Part shown: piece after piece, positions 5,927 through 11,946 of the stretch
How the letters are laid out: each line of letters begins with the position of its first letter
Position numbering within the stretch: the first letter of the stretch is position 1
NCBI GenBank assembly: GCA_029907055.1
Contig: JARYMO010000002.1
Coordinates: 1-16,544 of the forward strand
Direction: 5' to 3'
DNA length: 16,544 bases
DNA from: Syntrophomonadaceae bacterium
Lineage (GTDB): Bacteria; Bacillota; Syntrophomonadia; Syntrophomonadales; Syntrophothermaceae
Position numbers and translations under genes: made by a program
Notes under the pieces: generated by a model
What the model was told of the DNA's origin: nothing
Seen by the model: only the letters and a program-made list of their open reading frames with translations
The model's database searches: none

Positions 5927-8704
5927 TCATGCCACGCGATGGTCGTGTTCCTGGCCCCCCGCCAGGTGGAGCTGCAGCAGTTGCGACGGGTTCAGGATGA
6001 GCACCACGCTCCCGTCGCCCAGGATGGTGGCCCCGGAGTAGATGCGCAGGCCAGCCAGTTCCTCGGCCAGGGGCTTGACGACGAACTCCTGCTGATTGTG
6101 GAAGCCGTCCACCAGCAGGCCGAAACGAAGCCCGTCGACGCGCAGGACGACCACGCAGGCACGGGCGTCGGCCCCGGTGGGCAGCATATCGCTCCCCAGG
6201 CCCAGCAAGCGGGCCAGGCTGACCAGGGGGGTGACGGAGCCCCTGATGTCGGCCAGCAGGCGGTCCTGGTAGCTGCGCAGGCTGGCGACCGGGATCTTCA
6301 CGGTTTCCTCGATGGTGTCCAGGGAGATGATGTAGTCCTGCTCGGCGGCGGTGACGATAAGCCCCTGGAAGATGGACATGGAGAGAGGGATCTTCATGGT
6401 GAAGGTGGTGCCCTGGTGCAGGGTGCTGCTCACGCTCACCGAGCCCCCCACCTTCTCGATGTTGCTCTTCACCACGTCCATGCCCACCCCGCGCCCGGAC
6501 AGCTCGGTCACCTCGTCGCGGGTGCTGAAGCCGGGAGCGAAGATGAGCTGGAAGGCGTCGGCCGGGTGCATCTTCTCCACCTGCTCAGCGGTGATGAGCC
6601 CCTTGCGCAGCGCCTTGAACTTGATCTCGTCCGGGTTGAGGCCGCGACCGTCATCGCTGATCTCGATGACCACGTTAGTGCCCTGGCAGAAGGCGCGCAC
6701 CCCCACCCGCCCACGCGGGGGCTTACCCAACCGCATGCGCTCCTCTGCGGTTTCCAGGCCGTGGTCCACGGCGTTGCGCAGCATGTGCACCAGGGGGTCA
6801 TTAATGGCTTCCACCACGCTCTTGTCGAGCTCGGTGTCCTCGCCCTCCACCTGCAGCTCCACCTGCTTGCCCACTTTCTGCGACAGGTCGCGGATGGTGC
6901 GCGGGTAGCGCTGGAAGAGCACCCGCAGGGGCACCATGCGTGCGGACATGATGGCATCCTGGAGCTCGTCGGAGATGCGTCCCACCTCCGCCGCCACCGC
7001 GTTCACCTCGCGGGACAGGGTGGGCAGGTTGTACTCCAGGCCGATGCGTCCGGCCAGGTGGAAGATGCGGTTCTTGGAGATGAGCAGCTCGCCGATCATG
7101 TTCATCAGCCGGTCCAGCTTCTCCTGGCTGACGCGGATGGACTGGCCGGCCACTTCCGCCGGCGGGCGCGCGTCGGAGCCGGCAGGCTGCAGGCGAGACC
7201 TCGCCACCTGCTGCTTGGTGAGGGCCAGCGCCACGTCCTGGGGGCTGGCATGGCCCTCGGCGACCAGGATTTCGCCCAGCCGGCGCTGGCGCTGCAGGGC
7301 CATCTCCAGGGCCTCGGGGGAGATTTTCCCCTCCTCCAGCAGGATCTCCCCCAGCTTCTTGTCGGCGTAGTCGTCGGGGACGTTTTCCAGCCCGCCGCAT
7401 CCTGCCATGGCGGCGGCAGTGAGCTCCTGCAGGCGGAGCTGGCCGGCGCGCAGGGAGCCCAGCAGCTGGGGAGTCACCAGGTCCCTGTCTGCCTGCAGTG
7501 ATGCCAGCAACTCGAGCTGGGTTTCGATTTCCGCCACCAGCTCCTCCAGCTTCATGTAGGAAGCGCTGGAACGGAGGTTGGTGAGCGCCCGCCGGTACTG
7601 CTTGACCCGTTTGCCGTTGACGGGCAGGCCTGGCACCGCGCTGTCGATGATGGCCGCCATGCTCTCCAGGGCCTGGCCGGAGATGTTGGCAAAGGCCGCC
7701 AGCCGGCTGCTGGCCCGCTCCACCGCGCCCGGGTCGCTGAGGGCGCTGGAGCCACGGGAGCCGGCCATCTCCGCCGCCGCCTCCTCCAGGCGGCGGATGA
7801 GGGGCTCGGGATGGCAGGCGCTGGCAGTGCGGTTCTCCCGCAGTTCATTCACCAGCGCCGCGGCCATGTCCACGGCCCGCAGCACCAGGTCCACGGCGGC
7901 GGGAGGGAGTGCCCGGCCGCTGCCGGCGCAGGCCTGCAAAAGGGTCTCGGCGGCATGGGTGAGGCGCCGGATGAGCGCCACCGGGTCACGCGGATGGTCG
8001 TTGTCGCGCAGGCTGGCGATGAGGCCGGCCCCACCCTTGATGCTGTGGAAGGCGCGCATCACCGCGTTGAGGTCATCGGTGGCGGCGCCACCCTCCAGTG
8101 CCACGCAGCGCTGTTCGACGGTTTCCAGGTGCTCGCAGGCCTCGTCGATGAAGTCGGGCAGCATCTGGCCCAGCAGCGCGGAGAAGGCGGAGTCCGCAGC
8201 CGGATGGCACGGCGCCCCGGCACCCTCCGCTTCAGCACTGGCAGGATGGGTCCCGTCGGCCGCCAGGGCGGTGCGCAGCGCAGCGATGGAGTCAACGAAT
8301 GCCTGGATGCCAGGGTCATCCACCTCCAGGTGGAAGGGCTCGCGGGGCGCTCCGCCGGGGACCGCACGCAGCCCGGTCGCGGTCTGCTCTACCACCAGGT
8401 TGAGGATGTCGACCCCCCTCAGGAGGGAATCGGTGATCTCGGCATTGGTTGGCTTCATGGCCTTGCGGATATCGCTCATCAAGGATTCCAGCGCGTGGGC
8501 AGTGTCCTTGATGGGAGCGAAGTCGGCGAAGCTGGCCACGCCCTTGATGGAGTGCAGGGCACGGAACACGGCATCCACCAGTTCGGGATCGAAGCCGGTT
8601 TCCAGCTTGAGGATGCCCTCCTCGATGCCCTTGAGGTGTTCCGTCGACTCCTCGACGATGCCCTGCAGGATGTCAAAATCGTCCGCGTCGAAGGTGAATC
8701 TCAC
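5927..8704 (-). CDS. cheA: CheA histidine kinase with three HPt-like domains and MshEN-like repeats
   Basis: This 925-residue kinase is longer than the usual CheA of about 650-700 residues. HPt 1 has H51 in RALHSIKG and HPt 2 has H220 in RAFHSIKGGAG. A third HPt-like unit (about 331-430) reads RALTNLRSSASY where the His should be, with T375 in its place and R378 for the Lys, so it probably cannot be phosphorylated. Residues 448-500 hold two short repeats (KLGEILLEEGKISPEALEMA and RRLGEILVAEGHASPQDVAL) resembling MshEN/type II secretion ATPase N-terminal units. The dimerisation helices span about 525-590. The ATPase has an N box at N644, G1 DDGRG (684-688), an F box at FAPGFST (722-728) and G2 GRGVG. 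The CheW-like P5 spans about 780-912. The GTG is the first possible start because TGA lies in frame just upstream. No clear P2 CheY-binding domain is seen. Confidence 0.95.
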   Translation of the reverse strand: MRFTFDADDFDILQGIVEESTEHLKGIEEGILKLETGFDPELVDAVFRALHSIKGVASFADFAPIKDTAHALESLMSDIRKAMKPTNAEITDSLLRGVDILNLVVEQTATGLRAVPGGAPREPFHLEVDDPGIQAFVDSIAALRTALAADGTHPASAEAEGAGAPCHPAADSAFSALLGQMLPDFIDEACEHLETVEQRCVALEGGAATDDLNAVMRAFHSIKGGAGLIASLRDNDHPRDPVALIRRLTHAAETLLQACAGSGRALPPAAVDLVLRAVDMAAALVNELRENRTASACHPEPLIRRLEEAAAEMAGSRGSSALSDPGAVERASSRLAAFANISGQALESMAAIIDSAVPGLPVNGKRVKQYRRALTNLRSSASYMKLEELVAEIETQLELLASLQADRDLVTPQLLGSLRAGQLRLQELTAAAMAGCGGLENVPDDYADKKLGEILLEEGKISPEALEMALQRQRRLGEILVAEGHASPQDVALALTKQQVARSRLQPAGSDARPPAEVAGQSIRVSQEKLDRLMNMIGELLISKNRIFHLAGRIGLEYNLPTLSREVNAVAAEVGRISDELQDAIMSARMVPLRVLFQRYPRTIRDLSQKVGKQVELQVEGEDTELDKSVVEAINDPLVHMLRNAVDHGLETAEERMRLGKPPRGRVGVRAFCQGTNVVIEISDDGRGLNPDEIKFKALRKGLITAEQVEKMHPADAFQLIFAPGFSTRDEVTELSGRGVGMDVVKSNIEKVGGSVSVSSTLHQGTTFTMKIPLSMSIFQGLIVTAAEQDYIISLDTIEETVKIPVASLRSYQDRLLADIRGSVTPLVSLARLLGLGSDMLPTGADARACVVVLRVDGLRFGLLVDGFHNQQEFVVKPLAEELAGLRIYSGATILGDGSVVLILNPSQLLQLHLAGGQEHDHRVA

Positions 8705-8726
8705 TCCGCCTCATCCACCTTTCCGG

Positions 8727-9101
8727 CTATGCGCCCAGCAGCATGCGGATGTTCTCGACCAGCACCTCGGGGTCGGTCGGCTTGACGATGTACACGTTGG
8801 CGCCGGCTGCGAACCCCCGCTCCTTGTCCTGCAGTTCGTCCTCGGTGGACACGATGACGATGGGCAGGTCTTCGTACTCCGGGTCCTCGCGCAGGCGCTC
8901 GATGAAGGCGTAGCCGTCCATGTTGGGCATGTTGATATCGGTGATGGCCATGGCCCACTGTTCACTGCTGCCGTAGATCTTCTCCAGGGCGTCGGCGCCG
9001 TCCACGGCGGTGATGACCTCCAGGCCAACGGTCTTGAGGATGTAGCTGTGGAAGTTGCGGATCATCTCGGAGTCGTCAACGATGAGGACCTTCTTCGTCA
9101 T
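8727..9101 (-). CDS. cheY: CheY response regulator
   Basis: This 124-residue single receiver domain has D9-D10, phosphoacceptor D55 (ITDINMPNMDG), S85 and K107 (VKPTD) all in place, so it should accept phosphate from CheA-P. Two in-frame ATGs are close together. The one at 9101 is chosen because GGAGG lies nine bases upstream; the one at 9107 is only three bases from it. It follows cheR by 53 bp and ends 22 bp before cheA, so it is probably the main partner of this kinase. It has no output domain. Whether it acts on a flagellar motor, pili or another target cannot be told, because no such genes are in the window. Confidence 0.95.
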   Translation of the reverse strand: MTKKVLIVDDSEMIRNFHSYILKTVGLEVITAVDGADALEKIYGSSEQWAMAITDINMPNMDGYAFIERLREDPEYEDLPIVIVSTEDELQDKERGFAAGANVYIVKPTDPEVLVENIRMLLGA

Positions 9102-9154
9102 GTCCATCCCCCTCCGGTGTTCTGGCTCGACGGCTGGTGCTGCAGTGCCGTGCG

Positions 9155-9985
9155 CTAGCTCTGGTACACGATGTATCCCCCCATCCGCCGCAGCTTGAAG
9201 GCGGTGGTGATGCGGCTCAACGACTCGGCGTGGCCCAGGAAGATGAACCCTCCCCGGTTGAGCATGGTGTAGAAGCGGTCCACCAGCTGCTTGCGCGCGG
9301 CGTCGTCGAAGTAGATGAGCACGTTGCGGCAGAAGATGAAGTCGTATCCTTTCTCGTTGCGCAGGGCGCGGCGGTCCATCATGTTCACGTGCTCGAAGAC
9401 CACGTGTTCCCGCACCGCTGGTGAGACCTCGAAGCTGTCCGGCCCCAGGCGGGTGAAGTGCCGCTGCAGGTAGACCGGTGGCACGTCCTTGACCGAGCGC
9501 GAGTCGTAGCGGGCCAGGTGTGCCCTCCGCAGCACGTTCTCGTCGATGTCGATGCCCTTCACCATCACGGTCCATTCCGGGAAGTCCTCCAGCATCTCCA
9601 TCAGGATGATGGCCAGCGTGTACGGCTCCTCCCCGGTGGAACATCCGGCCGACAGGACCTTGAGGGTGCGGTCCCCCCGCGCCCGCTTGCGCTCCGCGAC
9701 CTCCTCCAGGCAGTGTTCGGCGAACACCTGCAGCTGGGGGAACTCGCGGAAGAAATAGGTCTCGTTGACCGTCAGCAGGTTGACCAGCTCCTGGAACTCG
9801 CGCTGGTTGGTGTCGAGAAAGCGCAGGTACTTGTAGTACTCGCTCACGTCGCTGATGTCGCGCTGCTCCATGCGCTTCTGCAGGCGCTTCTTGACGAAGT
9901 AGATCTTGTTCTCGGCGAAATGAATACCGGTGCGTTCGTAGATCAGGTTGCGGATCTTGATGAAGTCCTCGACTGCCAGTTCCAC
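9155..9985 (-). CDS. cheR: CheR receptor methyltransferase
   Basis: This 276-residue protein would transfer methyl groups from S-adenosylmethionine to glutamates of the chemoreceptor, opposing CheB. The N-terminal helical domain (about 1-70) leads into TVNETYFFRE (72-81), typical of CheR. The SAM-binding loop is SAGCSTGEEPYTL (112-124), followed by DIDENVL (146-152) and FIFCRNVLIYF (216-226). Length is normal and there is no TPR extension. The GTG at 9985 is preferred because GAGGTGG lies just upstream. A GTG at 9994 in the same frame is possible. The HEAT-repeat gene ends ten bases upstream. The receptor in this operon lacks the C-terminal pentapeptide that some CheR proteins dock on. Confidence 0.95.
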   Translation of the reverse strand: MELAVEDFIKIRNLIYERTGIHFAENKIYFVKKRLQKRMEQRDISDVSEYYKYLRFLDTNQREFQELVNLLTVNETYFFREFPQLQVFAEHCLEEVAERKRARGDRTLKVLSAGCSTGEEPYTLAIILMEMLEDFPEWTVMVKGIDIDENVLRRAHLARYDSRSVKDVPPVYLQRHFTRLGPDSFEVSPAVREHVVFEHVNMMDRRALRNEKGYDFIFCRNVLIYFDDAARKQLVDRFYTMLNRGGFIFLGHAESLSRITTAFKLRRMGGYIVYQS

Positions 9986-9995
9986 TCGCTCCACC

Positions 9996-11069
9996 TCACT
10001 CCCCCAGTTGTTCGAGGGACCGCGCGATGGCATCGGCCAGGTCTTCGTCCACCGCCTCCGCCTGCAGTTCGCGCAGCAGCGGCAGTGCGGCGCGGTTGCC
10101 GTACAGTCCCAGGCCTTCCACTGCCCCCAGCGCCACCAGGCGGGACCGGGAGCGGGCGTGGGTGGAGAGCAGGTCGAGAATCTCCGGGTTGCGGAATTCG
10201 CCCACGAACACCAGCAGCTCGTACTTGTTGATGTCGTTGAGGGGGCTGTCGATGTAGGCGCTCAGCGCAGCCAGCAGGTCGGGCGGCAGCACCTCGGCCG
10301 GCGAACGGCGGAAGATGCCCTGCAGGGCGTTGATGACCTCCTTGGCCATGGCCGTGCCCCTCTCTTCGATGAGGGAGATGAGCAGGGGCAGGTGCAGGCA
10401 GTTGCCGCAGCGGGCCAGGAACTTGGTCAGCGAGTACTGCTCCAGCGGGCTGGCAGCGGTGAAACTGGGATAGAGAGAGGCCACCAGCTCCTTCGATTCC
10501 ATGTCGCCGATGACGGCCAGGGCCTCCAGGCAGGCGCAGCGGAGCAGCAGGTTAGTGTGGGTCGCCAGCACCCGGTTGACGGCGGGGGCGGCAGCAGTGG
10601 CTTCCAGGCGACCCAGGTACTCCACCGCGGTGATGACCACGTTGAGGTCAGGGTCCTCCAGGGCCTCCATGATGACCGGGACGGCGCCCTCCATCTCCAG
10701 CAGGAACAGGGCGTCCAGGGCCATCTTGCGCACGTCCTTGTCCGCATCGTGCAGCATCACCGCCAGCGCCGGCAGGCTGTCAGGGCCCTGGTGGGCCAGC
10801 AGGTCGATGCCCGCGTTGCGCACGAAGGCATCCTGGCTGCGCAGCAGCGGCACCACCGCGTTGACCACCGCCGGGCCGGGCATCAGCCGCAGCGAACCGA
10901 CGATGGCCTCGCGCACAAAGCGGGAGGGCTCGACTTCCAGCCGCTCGACCATGAACGGCACCGCCTCGTACACTAGGTCGTAGCCGATGTCCTCGGCGGC
11001 GAAGGCCCGTTCATCTTCGTCCGGGTCGCGCAAGCGCCTGATGAGTTCCTGCAGCTGAGCCACCACCAT
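9996..11069 (-). CDS. HEAT-repeat protein, first gene of the che operon
   Basis: This protein of about 357 residues is made of helical pairs with the HEAT / PBS-lyase-type pattern from end to end. Units such as VREAIVGSLRLM, DVRKMALDALFLL, DLNVVITAVEYLGRL and SRLVALGAVEGLGLYG recur about every 30-40 residues, giving roughly nine or ten repeats. No catalytic motif is seen. Such solenoids usually act as scaffolds for protein binding. Its position directly ahead of cheR suggests it organises or regulates this chemosensory system, which is inference. The start is uncertain: the minus strand reads GAGGTGATGGTGGTG, so the ATG at 11069 is too close to the ribosome-binding site. The GTGs at 11066 or 11063 are better spaced, so the protein may be one or two residues shorter. 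Confidence 0.85.
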   Translation of the reverse strand: MVVAQLQELIRRLRDPDEDERAFAAEDIGYDLVYEAVPFMVERLEVEPSRFVREAIVGSLRLMPGPAVVNAVVPLLRSQDAFVRNAGIDLLAHQGPDSLPALAVMLHDADKDVRKMALDALFLLEMEGAVPVIMEALEDPDLNVVITAVEYLGRLEATAAAPAVNRVLATHTNLLLRCACLEALAVIGDMESKELVASLYPSFTAASPLEQYSLTKFLARCGNCLHLPLLISLIEERGTAMAKEVINALQGIFRRSPAEVLPPDLLAALSAYIDSPLNDINKYELLVFVGEFRNPEILDLLSTHARSRSRLVALGAVEGLGLYGNRAALPLLRELQAEAVDEDLADAIARSLEQLGE

Positions 11070-11121
11070 CACCTCGTCATCCAGGATGCGGCCGCCAGGC
11101 CAGGGAATGCTTTCACCAGAA

Positions 11122-11148
11122 ACTATCGCATGGCAAATACTTGGTCTA
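11122..11148 (-). promoter_or_regulatory. Possible sigma-28 (SigD/FliA)-like promoter for the che operon
   Basis: On the minus strand TAGA (11148-11145), fifteen bases, then GCGATAGT (11129-11122) loosely matches the motility sigma factor consensus TAAA-N15-GCCGATAA: three of four and about five of eight positions. It sits about 50 bp before the first gene and just inside the Spo0A-box cluster. The match is imperfect and no clear sigma-A alternative was found here. Confidence 0.2.
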
Positions 11149-11160
11149 AAGGGTTCTTCT

Positions 11161-11186
11161 TGTCGAATCGTGTCGAAGTTGACAAA
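11161..11186. promoter_or_regulatory. Three phased Spo0A-box-like sites
   Basis: The plus strand carries TGTCGAA at 11161-11167, TGTCGAA at 11171-11177 and TGACAAA at 11180-11186. Two match the 0A box (TGNCGAA) exactly and the third fits the looser TGNCRAA form. Spacings of 10 and 9 bp put them on one face of the helix, as in known tandem 0A boxes. They lie about 90-115 bp upstream of the HEAT-repeat gene start, a plausible place for control of the che operon. No binding has been shown. Confidence 0.6.
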
Positions 11187-11449
11187 ATGAGCCGAAAGGA
11201 ACCACAAAAATTGCGACATAAGTCCCATCTGCGCCGTGGGAGGAGTGGGTGCCGGGTGGCGGATGGCACGCGGGGCGCAGGAGCAGGGCAATGCATGACG
11301 TGACCCCACACGGCGGACCGGGTGCCCCTCCCTGCGGCGCGGGCTTCTCTCTCGGCCGGTGCCCGGGGCTTTCCCGCCGCGGGAAGGGATGCAGGGGCAG
11401 CAGAACTCCTCCCGTCCAAGGTATCGCTGGCTGGCACCGCCGCTGCAGT

Positions 11450-11480
11450 AAGATACTCCCATTTCGCCGTAATTGTCGAA
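11450..11480 (-). promoter_or_regulatory. Possible leftward sigma-A promoter overlapping a fourth Spo0A box
   Basis: On the minus strand TCGACA (11479-11474), eighteen bases, then TATCTT (11455-11450) matches TTGACA and TATAAT at five and four of six positions. The -35 element lies inside a third exact TGTCGAA (plus strand 11474-11480), flanked by an A-run as in strong 0A boxes. If used, it would give the che operon a leader of roughly 370 bases. The box itself is more credible than the promoter. Confidence 0.3.
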
Positions 11481-11533
11481 AAAATAGAGCGAGAATCCGG
11501 AACGACGTGGGGCTGGAGGCGTTTCTCCGTCGG

Positions 11534-11545
11534 GGACCATGGTCC
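11534..11545. repeat. 12-bp perfect palindrome GGACCATGGTCC
   Basis: GGACCATGGTCC is a perfect palindrome between the distal Spo0A box and the sigma-H-like promoter of zapA. It overlaps the adjoining palindrome CCTGCAGG (11544-11551). It could be an operator for a dimeric repressor, but it has no spacer and no second copy, so chance is possible. Confidence 0.25.
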
Positions 11546-11600
11546 TGCAGGAGGGGGAGCTCGACCAGCAGGTGGTCCGTAATTCGAGTGCCCGCGCGAA

Positions 11601-11630
11601 AGAGGAAACCGGCTGCCGGGCGCAGAATTC
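11601..11630 (+). promoter_or_regulatory. Sigma-H-like promoter upstream of zapA
   Basis: AGAGGAAAC (11601-11609), twelve bases, then GCAGAATTC (11622-11630) fits the Bacillus sigma-H consensus RnAGGAwWW-N11/12-RnnGAATww at nearly every fixed position, with the allowed spacing. It lies about 28 bp before the zapA start, so a transcript would have a short leader. Sigma-H works with Spo0A in the transition to sporulation, in keeping with the 0A boxes nearby. Confidence 0.45.
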
Positions 11631-11657
11631 TCTCAACATCACGGGGGGGTGGGAGCA

Positions 11658-11942
11658 GTGAGTCTGCGCGACAACAAGCCTGGGATCAGCAAGGTGGTCG
11701 TTACCATCTTCGGCGAGGAATACGTGGTGCGGGGGACCGAGGATCCCCAGTACATCGAGATGCTGGCGGCCTACGTGGACCGCAAGATGCAGGCTATCGC
11801 CCAGCGTAATCCCAACCTGCCGGCGGCCAAGGTGGCGGTGCTGGCGGCCCTCAACCTGGCCGATGAGCAGAGCAAGCTGCAGGAGGATTACGACGCGCTG
11901 GTGAAAACCCTGGAGGAAGCCAGGAACAACCGGATGGGGTAA
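11658..11942 (+). CDS. zapA: ZapA-family cell division protein
   Basis: This 94-residue protein matches ZapA, which cross-links FtsZ filaments and stabilises the Z ring at mid-cell. The N-terminal segment VTIFGEEYVVRG is the family signature, followed by DPQYIEMLAAYVDRKM and the helix AKVAVLAALNLADE. A charged coiled coil closes the protein. The GTG at 11658 is preferred over a GTG at 11649 because GGGGGGTG lies about six bases before it. The gene ends four bases before polX, so the two are surely one operon. The sigma-H-like promoter upstream suggests raised expression at the onset of sporulation, when the division site moves toward the pole; that link is inference. Confidence 0.88.
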   Translation: MSLRDNKPGISKVVVTIFGEEYVVRGTEDPQYIEMLAAYVDRKMQAIAQRNPNLPAAKVAVLAALNLADEQSKLQEDYDALVKTLEEARNNRMG

Positions 11943-11946
11943 GGCG

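Larger units (their letters stand above)
11070..11657. other. Divergent control region between the che and zapA-polX operons
   Basis: This 588-bp stretch separates the leftward che operon from the rightward zapA operon and contains no convincing gene. It has two A+T-richer islands (about 11106-11230 and 11448-11510) in otherwise GC-rich DNA, and both carry TGTCGAA motifs. The GC-rich middle (about 11231-11447) contains a short hairpin, TTCCCG-CCG-CGGGAA near 11371-11385. Individual control elements are listed separately. Confidence 0.7.

Noticed and set aside
4062..6041. Long plus-strand open frame opposite the MCP gene
   Set aside because: It mirrors the third-base GC pattern of the real minus-strand gene, has His/Leu/Gly-rich composition and no family resemblance.
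9102..9644. Upstream extension of cheY into cheR
   Set aside because: It overlaps CheR out of frame, while GGAGG and ATG at 9101 give a normal-length CheY.
11179..11184. TTGACA on the plus strand as a sigma-A -35
   Set aside because: No -10-like hexamer at 16-18 bp (accaca/ccacaa/cacaaa), and the bases are better explained as part of the third 0A-like box.
11291..11582. Short plus-strand frames in the divergent region (ATG at 11291 with AGGAG upstream; GTG at 11322)
   Set aside because: Composition is Arg/Gly/Cys-rich, one runs into zapA out of frame, and neither resembles a protein family.
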